DNA of 64,000 nucleotides from positions 162,202,806 through 162,266,805 of the forward strand of contig OW121740.1 of assembly GCA_933228675.1 (NCBI GenBank), in the 5' to 3' direction. Below, in pieces: positions 23,605-36,281 of the stretch. Within the stretch, counting starts at the first letter, position 1, and every line of letters begins with the position of its first letter. This stretch comes from Stomorhina lunata (Eukaryota; Arthropoda; Insecta; Diptera; Rhiniidae). A model generated the notes under the pieces. That model was not told the DNA's origin. It saw only the letters and a list, made by a program, of their open reading frames with translations, and made no database searches. A program made the translations under genes and the position numbers.

Positions 23605-24400
23605 TTTCTATAGAAAAATGTTGAATCCGAAAATTTTTTCTGTAGAAAAATTTTGATACCGAAAATTTTTTCTATAGAAAAATTTTGATACCGAAAATTT
23701 TTTCTATAGAAAAATTTTGATACCGAAAATGTTTTCTATAGAAAAATTTTGATACCGAAAATGTTTTCTATAGAAAAATGTTGATACCGACAATTTTTTC
23801 TATAGAAAAATTTTGATACCGACAATTTTTTCTATAGAAAAATTTTGATACCGAAAATTTTTTCTAACGAAAAATTTTGATACCGAAAATTTTTTTTATA
23901 GAAAAATTTTGATACCGAAAATTTTTTCTATAGAAAAATTTTGATAGCGAAAATTTTTCTATAGAAAAATTTTGATAGCGAAAATTTTTCTATAGAAAAA
24001 TTTTGATAGCGAAAATTTTTCTATAGAAAAATTTTGATAGCGAAAATTTTTCTATAGAAAAATTTTGATAGCGAAAATTTTTCTATAGAAAAATTTTGAT
24101 AGCGAAAATTTTTCTATAGAAAAATTTTGATAGCGAAAATTTTTCTATAGAAAAATTTTGATAGCGAAAATTTTTCTATAGAAAAATTTTGATAGCGAAA
24201 ATTTTTCTATAGAAAAATTTTGATAGCGAAAATTTTTCTATAGAAAAATTTTGATAGCGAAAATTTTTCTATAGAAAAATTTTGATAGCGAAAATTTTTC
24301 TATAGAAAAAAATTTTGATAAGGAAAATGTTTCTACAGAAAAATTTTGATATCGAAAATTTTTCAATAAAAAAATTTTGACACCGAAAAAGTTTTCCTTA
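23605..24400 (+). repeat. 31-bp minisatellite (GATAGCG/GATACCG linker), right part
   Basis: Continuation of the array left of copia-1: GATACCG units first, then a homogenous run of GATAGCG units (23,940-24,310), decaying after 24,310. Removing the element and one TTTCT restores a continuous repeat unit. Confidence 0.95.
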
Positions 24401-24649
24401 AAATAGCAAAGTTTTTCTATAAAAAGATAAAATGTTTTCTAGAAAAATTTGATATCGTAAAGTTTTAATACGACATTTTAAAAAATTTCAATATTACACA
24501 TTTTTCTTCATTTAAATATATTTTTCTAAGGGTATGTTATTTTGAATATCGAAAAATTTGAAAATCAATTTCTTTGTCAATATCGTAAAATTTACTATTT
24601 TAAAATTTTTTCTATTTTTAATAACGTAATTTTTGAATTTATTTGATTA

Positions 24650-25290
24650 TAAACTTACCTTTTAATAGAACACAATTTTCACTTTAATTTTTGCATAATT
24701 TTAAAATAAACACACACATTTTTAATTTTCTAAAGCTTCAATAGCGAAAAGCTTTTCCCAAGCTTTTAAATTGCCTCTTTTCTTGCAACACAAACTTGAC
24801 TTGATTTTATCTAAACGAAACGAAAAACTATCACGATCTTTATCCTACACGAACAACTTCCACGACAATCAGATAATTTTGATTTTTCTATTTTCTTTAA
24901 TAAAAAGAATTAAAATGCAAAACCCTTGATATTATTTTATGCTTCACTCATTCATTGACACTTTTTTCACACTTTTCTTATATTTTAAACTTATTTAATG
25001 CTTTAATTACGGAAATTGTGAGGAGTAACCGGCGAGACTCCTCAATCCGGCGGAAATTGCGCTAAAACTAGTTAGAATTTATCTACACAGCAGAGTTGCA
25101 TTGATGATGTCTAATTGATAGTTGTCTTTTATAGAGTTGTATTTTTGATTAACCCTTAGAGGTGCCAGGAAAAACATAAGTTTATTCAAAAGTTATAATT
25201 TAAAAGAATGTAATTAACATTCATTATTTTAAAGATTGAAACATGCAACTAGACTGGTATTTAAGAAATATATGTACTAATCTTTATGAA
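24650..25290 (-). repeat. Promoter/first-exon-like module, left mirror copy
   Basis: This is the reverse complement of 29,040-29,645. The inner part (about 24,930-25,290) appears identical to its partner, while the outer part (24,650-24,930) has diverged. Read on the minus strand it contains a TATAAAAG box (about 25,133-25,126), the shared TTTCCGCCGGATT motif (25,056-25,044) and a splice-donor-like AAAAGGTAAGT (near 24,660). I infer a TATA promoter with a noncoding first exon, or the end of an unrecognised transposon. Confidence 0.6.
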
Positions 25291-25291
25291 A

Positions 25292-28200
25292 AATACCATT
25301 GCAATTTTTCTATGTGAAAAATTTTATTGAAATTTTTCAATCTGAAAAATTTCATTAAAATTTGTCTAAATGACAAATTTCATTGCAATTTTTCTATATG
25401 AAAAATTTTATTGAAATTTTTCTATATGAAAAAATTCATTGAAATTTTTCTATGAAACATTTCATTGAAATTTTTCTAAATGAACAATTTCATTGAAATC
25501 TTTCGAAATGAAAAATTTTATTCATTGAAATTTTTCTATATTAAAAGTTTCATTAAAATTTTTCTATCTGAAAAATTTCATTTAAATTTTTCTATATGAA
25601 AAATTTCATTGACATTTTTCTATATGAAAAATTTCATGGAAATTTTTCTAAATGAAACATTTCATTGAAATTTTTCTAAATGAAAAATTTCATTGACATT
25701 TTTCGAAATGAAAAATTTTATTCATTGAAATTTTTCTACATTAAAAGTTTCATTAAAATTTTTCTATCTGAAAAATTTCATTGAAATTTTTCTATATGAA
25801 AAATTTCATTGAAATTTTTCTATATGAAAAATTTCATTGAAATTTTTCTATATGAAAAATTTCATTGAAATTTTTCTATATGAAAAATTTCATTGAAATT
25901 TTTCTATATGAAAAATTTCATTGAAATTTTTCTATATGAAAAATTTCATTGAAATTTTTCTATATGAAAAATTTCATTGAAATTTTTCTATATGAAAAAT
26001 TTCATTGAAATTTTTCTATATGAAAAATTTCATTGAAATTTTTCTATATGAAAAATTTCATTGAAATTTTTCTATATGAAAAATTTCATTGAAATTTTTC
26101 TATATGAAAAATTTCATTGAAATTTTTCTATATGAAAAATTTCATTAAAATTTTTCTATATGAAAAATTTCAATGAAATGTTTCATTTAGAAAAATTTCA
26201 ATGAAATTTTTCACATAAAAAAATTTCAATGAAATTTTTCATATAGAAAAATTTCAATGAATATTTTCATATACTAGAAAAATTTCAATAAAATTTTTCA
26301 TATAGAAAAATAGCAATGAAATTTGTCATTTAGACAAATTTTAATGAAATTTTTCAGATAGAAAAATTTCAATGAAATTTTTCAGATAGAAAAATTTCAA
26401 TGAAATTTTTCATATAGAAAAATTTCAGTGAAATTTTTCATATAGAAAAATTTCAATAAAATTTTTCATATAGAAAAATTTCAATGAAATTTTTCATATA
26501 GAAAAATTTCAATGAAATTTTTCATATAGAAAAATTTCAATGAAATTTTTCATATAGAAAAATTTCAATGAAATTTTTCATATAGAAAAATTTCAATGAA
26601 ATTTTTCATATAGAAAAATTTCAATGAAATTTTTCATATAGAAAAATTTCAATGAAATTTTTCATATAGAAAAATTTTAATGAAATTTTTCATATAGAAA
26701 AATTTCAATGAAATTTTTCAAATAGAAAAATTTCAATGAAATTTTTCATATAGAAAAATTTCAATGAAATTTTTCATATAGAAAAATGTCAATGAAATTT
26801 TTCATATAGAAAAATTTAAATGAAATTTTTCAGATAGAAAAATTTTAATGAAACTTTTAATGTAGAAAAATTTTAATGAATAAAATTTTTCATTTCGAAA
26901 AATGTCAATGAAATTTTTCATTTAGAAAAATTTCAATGAAATGTTTCATTTAGAAAAATTTCAATGAAATTTTTCATATAGAAAAATTTCAATGAAATTT
27001 TTCATATAGAAAAATTTCAATGAAATTTTTCATATAGAAAAATTTCAATGAAATTTTTCATATAGAAAAATTTTAATGAAATTTTTCATATAGAAAAAAT
27101 TTTTCATATAGAAAAATTTCAATGAAATTTTTCAAATAGAAAAATTTCAATGAAATTTTTCATATAGAAAAATTTCAATGAAATTTTTCATATAGAAAAA
27201 TTTCAATGAAATTTTTCATATAGAAAAATGTCAATGAAATTTTTCATATAGAAAAATTTAAATGAAATTTTTCAGATAGAAAAATTTTAATGAAACTTTT
27301 AATGTAGAAAAATTTTAATGAAACTTTTAATGTAGAAAAATTTCAATGAATAAAATTTTTCATTTCGAAAAATTTCAATGAAATGTTTCATTTAGAAAAA
27401 TTTCAATGAAATTTTTCATATAGAAAAATTTCATTGAAATTTTTCTATATGAAAAATTTCATTGAAATTTTTCTATATGAAAAATTTCATTGAAATTTTT
27501 CTATATGAAAAATTTCATTGAAATTTTTCTATATGAAAAATTTCATTGAAATTTTTCTATATGAAAAATTTCATTGAAATTTTTCTATATGAAAAATTTC
27601 ATTGAAATTTTTCTATATGAAAAATTTCATTGAAATTTTTCTATATGAAAAATTTCATTGAAATTTTTCTATATGAAAAATTTCATTGAAATTTTTTTAT
27701 ATGAAAAATTTCATTGAAATTTTTCTATATGAAAAATTTCATTGAAATTTTTCTATATGAAAAATTTCATTGCAATTTTTCTATATTAAAAATTTCATTG
27801 AAATTTTTCTATATGAAAAATTTCATTGAAATTTTTCTATACGAAAAATTTCATTGAAATTTTTCTATACGAAAAATTTCATTGAAATTTTTCTATTTGA
27901 AAAATTTCATTGAAATTTTTCTATATGAAAAATTTCATTGAATTTTTTCTATATGAAAAATTTCATTGAAATTTTTCTATTTGAAAAATTTCATTGAAAT
28001 TTTTCTATATGAAAAATTTCATTGAAATTTTTCTATATGAAAAATTTCATTGAAATTTTTCTATATGAAAAATTTCATTGAAATTTTTCTATATGAAAAA
28101 TTTCATTGCAATTTTTCTATATGAAAAATTTCATTGCAATTTTTCTATATTAAAAATTTCATTGAAATTTTTCTATTTGAAAAATTTCATTGAAATTTTT

Positions 28201-29035
28201 CTATTTGAAAAATTTCATTGAAATTTTTCTATTTGAAAAATTTCATTGAAATTTTTCTATATGAAAAATTTCATTGACATTTTTCTATACGAAAAATTTC
28301 ATTGAAATTTTTCTATATGAAAAATTTCATTGAAATTTTTCTATATGAAAAATTTCATTGAAATTTTTCTATATGAAAAATTTCATTGAAATTTTTCTAT
28401 ATGAACAATTTCATTGAAATTTTTCTTTATGAAAAATATCATTGAAATTTTTCTATATGAAAAATATCATTGAAATTTTTCTCTATGAAAATTTTCATTG
28501 AATTCTATATGAAATGAAATTTTTCATATAGAAAAATTTCAATAAAATTTTTTATATAGAAAAATTTTAATGAAATTTTCCATATAGAAAAATTTCAATG
28601 AAATTTTTCGTATAGAAAAATTTAAATGAAATTATTCAGATAGAAAAATTTCAATGAAATTTTTCATATAGAAAAATTTGAAAAATTTCCATGAAATTTT
28701 TCATATAGAAAAATGTCAATGAAATTTTTCATATAGAAAAATTTAAATGAAATTTTTCAGATAGAAAAATTTTAATGAAACTTTTAATATAGAAAAATTT
28801 CAATGAATAAAATTTTTCATTTCGAAAGATTTCAATGAAATTGTTCATTTAGAAAAATTTCAATGAAATGTTTCATAGAAAAATTTCAATGAATTTTTTC
28901 ATATAGAAAAATTTCAATAAAATTTTTCATATAGAAAAATTGCAATGAAATTTGTCATTTAGACAAATTTTAATGAAATTTTTCAGATTGAAAAATTTCA
29001 ATAAAATTTTTCACATAGAAAAATTGCAATGGTAT
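25292..29035. repeat. 28-bp minisatellite with alternating strand orientation
   Basis: About 130 units of 28 bp: GAAATTTTTC-TATAT-GAAAAATTTC plus ATT. Orientation switches near 26,165, 27,424 and 28,508, giving four blocks (+,-,+,-). Marker variants (units with CTACATTAAAAG or CATTCATT, or their complements) recur near 25,515, 25,725, 26,830, 27,290 and 28,780, showing that multi-unit segments were copied and inverted. It lies between the two mirror modules. Confidence 0.95.
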
Positions 29036-29039
29036 TTTT

Positions 29040-29690
29040 CATAAAGATTAGTACATATATTTCTTAAATACCAGTCTAGTTGCATGTTTCAATCTTTAAA
29101 ATAATGAATGTTAATTACATTCTTTTAAATTATAACTTTTGAATAAACTTATGTTTTTCCTGGCACCTCTAAGGGTTAATCAAAAATACAACTCTATAAA
29201 AGACAACTATCAATTAGACATCATCAATGCAACTCTGCTGTGTAGATAAATTCTAACTAGTTTTAGCGCAATTTCCGCCGGATTGAGGAGTCTCGCCGGT
29301 TACTCCTCACAATTTCCGTAATTAAAGCATTAAATAAGTTTAAAATATAAGAAAAGTGTGAAAAAAGTGTCAATGAATGAGTGAAGCATAAAATAATATC
29401 AAGGGTTTTGCATTTTGTTTTTATTAATGAAAATAGAAAAATCAAAATTATCTGATTGTCGTGGAAGTTGTTCGTGTAAGATAAAAGTCGTGATAGTATT
29501 TCGTTTCGTTTAGATAAAGTCAAGTTTGTGTTGCAAGAAAAAATGCAATTTAAAAAGCTCAAGAAAAGCTTTTCGCTATTAAAGCTTTCGAAAATGAAAT
29601 GAAAATGTTTACAAATTTGTGTTATATTAAAAGGCAAGTTTATAATATAAATATGTAAATTTCTGATAAAATTATTAAAAAAAAAATTAC
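29040..29690 (+). repeat. Promoter/first-exon-like module, right mirror copy
   Basis: Inverted copy of 24,650-25,290. TATAAAAG lies at 29,195-29,202, the TTTCCGCCGGATT motif at 29,272-29,284, and a donor-like AAAAGGCAAGT (GC in place of GT) near 29,638. A 147-residue open frame on the opposite strand (29,263-29,706) has no recognisable domain. The first 180 bp from GGGTTAAT (29,172) are related to 33,031-33,210. Confidence 0.6.
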
Positions 29691-29714
29691 AATAGGAAAA
29701 TATCAAAATAATAT

Positions 29715-32420
29715 TTTTTTTTTTTATAGAAAAATTGTTGGCATCTAAATTTTTTTATAGAAACATTTTTCGTATCAAATTTTTTTATAGAAAAATTTTT
29801 GGTATCAACATTTTTTTATATAAAATTTTTTTTTATAGAAAAATTTTCCGTATCAAAATTTTTTTTATATAAAAAGTTTCGGTTTTAAAATTCTTTTATA
29901 GAAAAATTTTCGGTATCAAATTTTTGTATAGAATTTTTTTTTTGTAGATTTAGATTTTTTTTAAAGAAAAGTTTTTGGTATCAAAATTTTTTTATAGAAA
30001 CATTTTTAGTAACAAAATTAAAAAAAAAAAATTCTGTATCTAAATTTCGGTATTAAATATTTTTTTTTAATTTATGGTATCAACATTTTTTATAGAAAAA
30101 TTTTCGGTATCAAAATTTTTTGTAGAAAACTTTTTAGTGTCAAAATTTTTTTATAGAAAAATTTTCGCTGTCAAAACTTTTTGTAGAAAAATGTTTGGTG
30201 TCAAAATTTTTTATAGAAAAATTGTTGGTGTCAAAATTTTTTTATAGAACAATTTTCGGTATCAAAATTTTTTATAGACAAATTTTCGGTATCAAAATTT
30301 TTTATACAAACATTTTCGGTATCAAAATATTTTATAGAAATTTTTTTTTATAAAAAGATTTTTGGTATCAAACTTTTTTTATAAAAAAATATTTGGTATT
30401 AACATTTTTTTTTATAGAAAATTTTCGGTATCAAAATTTTTTTTATAGATAAATTTTCGGTATCAACATTTTTTTATAGAAAAATTTTGGGTACCAAAAT
30501 TTTTTTATAGAAAAATTTTCGGTACCAAAATTTTTTTATAGAAAAATTTTCGGTACCAAATTTTTTTTATAGAAAAATTTTCGGTATCAACATTTTTTTA
30601 TAGAAAAATTTTCGGTACCAAAATTTTTTTATAGAAAAATTTTCGGTACCAAAATTTTTTTATAGAAAAATTTTCGGTACCAAAATTTTTTTATAGAAAA
30701 ATTTTCGGTACCAAAAGTTTTTTATAGAAAAATTTTCGGTACCAAAAGTTTTTTATAGAAACATTTTCGGTACCGAAATTTTGTTTTATGTAAAAATTTT
30801 CGGTATCAAATATTTGTATACAAAAATTTTCTGCATCAAATTTGTTTATACAAAAATTTTTGGTATAAATATTTCTTTAAAGAAAAATTATCGGTATCAA
30901 AATTTTTTTTATAGAAAAATTTTTGGTATCAAACTTTTTTTATAAAAAAATATTTGGTATTAACATTTTTTTTATAGAAAATTTTCGGTATCAAAATTTT
31001 TTTTATAGATAAATTTTCGGTATCAACATTTTTTTATAGAAAAATTTTGGGTACCAAAATTTTTTTATAGAAAGATTTTCGGTACCAAAATTTTTTTATA
31101 GAAAAATTTTCGGTACCAAAATTTTTTTATAGAAAAATTTTCGGTATCAACATTTTTTTATAGAAAAATTTTCGGTACCAAAATTTTTTTATAGAAAAAT
31201 TTTCGGTACCAAAATTTTTTTATAGAAAAATTTTCGGTACCAAAATTTTTTTATAGAAAAATTTTCGGTACCAAAAGTTTTTTTATAGAAAAATTTTCGG
31301 TACCAAAAGTTTTTTATAGAAACATTTTCGGTACCGAAATTTTGTTTTATGTAAAAATTTTCGGTATCAAATATTTGTATACAAAAATTTTCTGCATCAA
31401 ATTTGTTTATACAAAAATTTTCGGTATAAATATTTCTTTAAAGAAAAATTATCGGTATCAAAATTTTTTTTATAGAAAAATTTTTGGTATCCTATTTTTT
31501 TATAAGAAAAATTTTAGATCAATTTTTTTTATAGAAAAATTTACGATATCAAATTTTTTATAGAAAAACTTTCGATGTCAAAATTTTTTTCTGTATCAAA
31601 TTTTTTTTATAGAAAATTTTTTTTTATAGAAAAATTTTCGGTGCCAAAATTTTTTATAGAAAAATTTTCGGTGCCAAAATTTTTTTATAGAAAAATTTTC
31701 GGTACCAACATTTTTTTATAGAAAAATTTTCGGTGCCAAAATTTTTTTATAGAAAAATTTTCGGTACCAAAATTTTTTTATAGAAAAATTTTCGTTGCCA
31801 AAATTTTTTTATAGAAAAATTTTCGGTGCCAAAATTTTATTATAGAAAAATTTTCGGTGCCAAAATTTTTTTGTAGAAAAATTTTCGGTGCCAAAATTTT
31901 TTTATAGAAAAATTTTCGGTGCCAAAATTTTTTTATAGAAAAATTTTCGGTGCCAAAATTTTTTTATAGAAAAATTTTCGGTGCCAAAATTTTTTTATAG
32001 AAAAATTTTCGGTGCCAAAATTTTTTTATAGAAAAATTTTCGGTGCCAAAATTTTTTTATAGAAAAATTTTCGGTGCCAAAATTTTTTTATAGAAAAATT
32101 TTCGGTGCCAAAATTTTTTTATAGACAAATTTTTGGTGCCAAAATTTTTTTATAGAAAAATTTTCGGTGCCAAAATTTTTTTATAGACAAATTTTTGGTG
32201 CCAAAATTTTTTTATAGAAAAATTTTCGGTACCAAAGTTTTTTTTATAGAAAAATTTTCGGTATCAAGATTTGTTTGATATAAAAATTTTCGGTATCAAA
32301 TATTTTTATACAAACATTTTCTGTGTCAATTTTTTTATAGAAAAATTTTTGGTATCATCTTTTTTTTATAGAAATATCAGAATTTTGTTATAGACAAAAT
32401 TTTTTTTTATTTAAATTAAA
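29715..32420 (+). repeat. 31-bp minisatellite (CGGTATC/CGGTACC/CGGTGCC linker)
   Basis: Units are A4T5-TTATAG-A5T4 plus a 7-nt linker. The linker is CGGTATC at first, then CGGTACC, then a homogenous CGGTGCC block (31,640-32,215). The linker is the reverse complement of GATACCG, so this is the same family as 16-24 kb in opposite orientation. A segment of about 561 bp (30,370-30,930) is duplicated in tandem (30,930-31,490). Confidence 0.95.
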
Positions 32421-33009
32421 TTTTTTATTAAAATTTTTTATTTAGAAACATTTTTTTTTTAATTTTTGGTATTAAATTTTTTTTATAGGAAACATTTTTG
32501 GTATAAAATTTTTGTAGTAGAACAAATTTTTAGTATTTAATAAAATTGTAGTTTTGAAAATTTTCTTTTAAGAAAAACTTTGGCATCATAAAATTTCAAA
32601 AATTGTAGTAAATTTTTCTACAAAAAAATTTTTAAAAAAATATTAACTTAAATTTTCTATGTCAAAAATTTTATCGAATTTTTCTTTAGTAAAAATTTTA
32701 TAGAAATTTTTCTAATTAAAAAATATCTTGGAAATATTAGAAAAGTTGAAAAACTTCATTGATTATGTTCTGTATAAATAATTTGATGAAAGTTTTTTAT
32801 ATGAATGACTTTATTCAAATTTTTGTATATAAGAAATTTTATCGAAATTTTTCTATATGAAAATTTTATTCAAATTTTGTTATATAAAATATCGAAGTTT
32901 TCTATATGTCAAAGAATTTTTTTTTAGTTAGGCAATATTTTGTTAAAAAAAAGTGTGTTTATTTACAATGCTCGATTATAGTTGAATTTATTAATTTATA
33001 TCCTAAATT
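32421..33009. repeat. Degenerate A/T-tract repeat
   Basis: Worn units of AAATTTTTCTA type without a constant period, probably the decayed edge of the adjacent array. Confidence 0.6.
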
Positions 33010-33790
33010 TCATTTACCCATTCATTCCAGGGTTAATAATAAAATACAACTTTGAAAGAAAAGATATCACTAAAATTAAGTAAATAAATGCAACCCTGAG
33101 CTTTAGATAAATAACTTTAGTTTTCGTGTAATTTCCGCCGGATTAAGTCGAGTTTTCGCGTCCTTCCTACAAAATTAATAAAACAATCGTGTTCAAAGTT
33201 TTAAATGTTTGAAGAAATTAATATAAAAGTGTTCTTTAGTTGTTAAATAATAAAGTTAATAAATTTATTAAAGAAAATCTTTGAGAAATAAAAGAAAAAC
33301 TGCCTTAAAAGATGAGGTAGTCAGTGTTTGCAAAAAAAATGGAGCTAGACGCTCACTAATACACTCACACCAAGTTAGATAAATTGTGAGTAAAGTTTAA
33401 AGTTGTTAAGATAAAGCTTTTAATCATAGTAATATCTACAAGATAAATAAAATTCGTTAAGATATCTCGTTAAGAAAAGTATCCGTTTTCGTTTAATATC
33501 CGCCGGAATTGAAAATATCGCAGGTGTAAACAAAACATGTGGTGCGTGTCTCGGGTAAATCAAATGTTTGTATAAGTGTCTCGGGTATAAAGCTTTATTA
33601 TCTTACAAGCAGTTATTCTTAAAGTGTTCGTGTCGTATTAATGGCTTAAGAGTCACTGCTTAAAGTCAAAAAAATTGTCGTTATTTCAAAAAAGTGTTTT
33701 TTTAATAAGCAAAAGTTAATGCTACAAGTTTCTTCTACAAGTTTCAGCAAATCAATGATCCTGTTAAGGTGAGAAATCAATTTATTTTAC
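33010..33790 (+). repeat. Two further diverged copies of the CCGCCGGAT module
   Basis: Copy A (33,031-33,210) aligns with 29,172-29,350 from GGGTTAAT through TTTCCGCCGGATT (33,132-33,144), but its TATA position is changed. Copy B is marked by TAATATCCGCCGGAATT at 33,494-33,510 and runs to a donor-like TTAAGGTGAGAAA near 33,770. No ORF follows. Same strand as the right mirror module. Confidence 0.5.
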
Positions 33791-33879
33791 ATACAATTTA
33801 ATTATTCTCAGTACAGATAAGGATGCACAGTGGTGTGTTTTGCAAATTTATCTTTCATATTTTTAATTATTGTACCCAC

Positions 33880-33985
33880 CAACATTAAACAGAATAGAGG
33901 GATATTAAGATTTTCATTCCGTTTGCAATTCCCATAACATATTCTAAGGCGATTGAGCTATGACCGTCTGTCTGTCTGTCTTATT
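33880..33985 (+). mobile_element. Mini-me-like element, left half
   Basis: TTCATTCCGTTTGCAAT, GGCGATTGAGCTATGACC and a (GTCT)n run resemble the core and microsatellite of dipteran mini-me elements. The expected continuation after the (GTCT)n run is found at 36,282, on the far side of a minisatellite. Confidence 0.5.
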
Positions 33986-34029
33986 TTATTAACAAAATCT
34001 GAATTTAAATAATGAATTTTGAAATAAGA

Positions 34030-36260
34030 AAAAAAACTATTTAATTTTTTTTAAGAAAAATTTTCGGTATCAAAATTTTTTTAAAAAAAATTTTCGGTAT
34101 CAACATTTTTTTCTAGAAAAATTTTCGGTATCAATATTTTTTATAGAAAAATTTTCGATATCAAAATTTTTTTATAGAAAAACTTTCAGTAATAAAATTT
34201 TTTTATAGAAAAATTTTCGGTATTAAAATTTTTTTATAGAAAAATTTTCGGTATCAAAATTTTGTTATAGAAAAATTTTTAGTATTAAAATTTTTTTATA
34301 GAAAATTTTTCTATAAAAAAATCAAAATTTTGTTATTGAAAAATGTTCGGTATCAAAATTTTTTTTATAAAAAAACTTTCGATATCAAAATTGATTTATA
34401 GAAAAATTTTTGCTATCAAAATTTTTTTACAGAAAAATTTTGGTATTAAAATTTTTGTATAGAAAAATTTTCGGTATCAAAATTTTTTTATAGAAAAATT
34501 TTCGGTATCAAAATTTTTTTATAGAAAAATTTTCGGTATCAAAATTTTTTTATAGAAAAATTTTCGGTATCAAAATTTTTTTATAGAAAAATTTTCGGTA
34601 TCAACATTTTTTTATAGAAAAATTTTCGGTATCAATATTTTTTTATCGAAAAATTTTCAGTATCAAAATTTTTTTATAGAAAAATTTTCGGTATCAAAAT
34701 TTTTTTATAGAAAAATTTTCGGTATCAAAATTTTTTTATAGAAAAATTTTCAGTATCAAAATTTTTTTATAGAAAAATTTTCGGTATCAAAATCTTTTTA
34801 TAGAAAAATTTTCGGTATCAACATTTTTTTATAGAAAAATTTTCGGTATCAACATTTTTTTATAGAAAAATTTTCGGTATCAAAATTTTTTTATAGAAAA
34901 ATTTTCGGTATCAAAATTGTTTTATAGAAAAATTTTCGGTATCAATATTTTTTTATCGAAAAATTTTCAGTATCAACATTTTTTTATAGAAAAATTTTCA
35001 GTATCAACATTTTTTTATAGAAAAATTTTCGGTATCAAAATTTTTTTATAGAAAAATTTTCGGTATCAACATTTTTTTATAGAAAAATTTTCGGTATCAA
35101 CATTTTTTTATAGAAAAATTTTCGGTATCAAAATTTTTTTATAGAAAAATTTTCGGTATCAACATTTTTTTATAGAAACATTTTCGGTACCAAAATTTTT
35201 TTATAGAAAAATTTTCAGTATTAAAATTTTCTTATAGAAAAATTGTCGCTATCAAAATTTTTTAATAGAAAAATTTTCGGTATCAAAATTTTTTTATAGA
35301 AAAATTTTCGCTATCAAAATTGATTTATAGAAAAATTTTCGCTATCAAAATTTTTTATAGAAAAATTTTTGCTATCAAAATTTTTTATAGAAAAGTTTTC
35401 GCTATAAAAATTTTTTTATGGAAAAATTTTAGGTATCAACATTTTTTTTTTAGAAAAATTTTCGCTATTAAAATTTTTTTGGAGAAAAATTTTCGGTATC
35501 AAACTTTTTTTTATAGAAAAATGTTCGCTATCAAAATTTTTTATAGAAAAATTTTTTTTATAGAAAAAGTTTTGGTATCAAAATTTTTTTATAGAAAAAT
35601 TTTCGGTATCAAAATTTTTTTATAGAAAAATTTTCGGTATTAAAATTTTTTTAAAGAAAAATTTTCGGTATCAAAATTTTTTTATAGAAAAATTTTCGGT
35701 ATCAAGATTTTTTTATAGAAAAATTTTCGGTATCAAAATTTTTTTATGGAAAAATTTTCAGTATCAAAATTTTTTTATAGAAAAATTTTCACTATCAAAA
35801 TTTTTTTTATAGAAAAATTTTCGGTATCAAAATTTTTTTATAGAAAAATTTTTGCTATCAACATTTTTTTTTATAGAAAAATTTTCGCTATCAAAATTTT
35901 TTTATAGAAAATTTTTCGCTATCAAAATTTTTGCTATCAAAATTTTTTTATAGAAAAACTTTCACTATCAAAATTTTTTTTATAGAAAAATTTTCACTAT
36001 CAAAATTTTTTTTATGGAAACAGTTTTGGTATCAACATTTTTTTTATAGAAAACGTTTTAGTATCAACATTTTTTTATAGACAATTTTTGGAATCGAAAT
36101 TTTTTTATATAAAAATTTTAGGTATCATCCAAAATTTTTTTTATAGAAAAATGTTCGGTATCAAAATCTTTTTATGGAAAAGTTTTTAGTATCAACATTT
36201 TTTTTTATAGAAAATCTTTGGAATCAAACTCTTTTTATATACAAATTTTAGGTATACAAA
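34030..36260 (+). repeat. 31-bp minisatellite (CGGTATC/CGCTATC linker)
   Basis: About 70 units of the A4T5-TTATAG-A5T4 design, same orientation as the 29.7-32.4 kb array. Linkers are mostly CGGTATC, with CGCTATC in 35,230-36,000. Open frames inside it (for example 35,320-35,625) are repeat translation and not a gene. Confidence 0.95.
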
Positions 36261-36281
36261 TTTTTTTAATAGAACCATTTT

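Noticed and set aside
29263..29706. 147-residue ORF on the minus strand in the right mirror module
   Set aside because: Composition is that of AT-rich noncoding DNA (Phe/Ile/Asn/Leu) and no domain is seen. The left mirror copy does not yield an equivalent listed ORF.
35320..35625. 101-residue ORF rich in FYRKIFAIK
   Set aside because: Translation of the 31-bp minisatellite. The frame survives only where unit lengths happen to fit.
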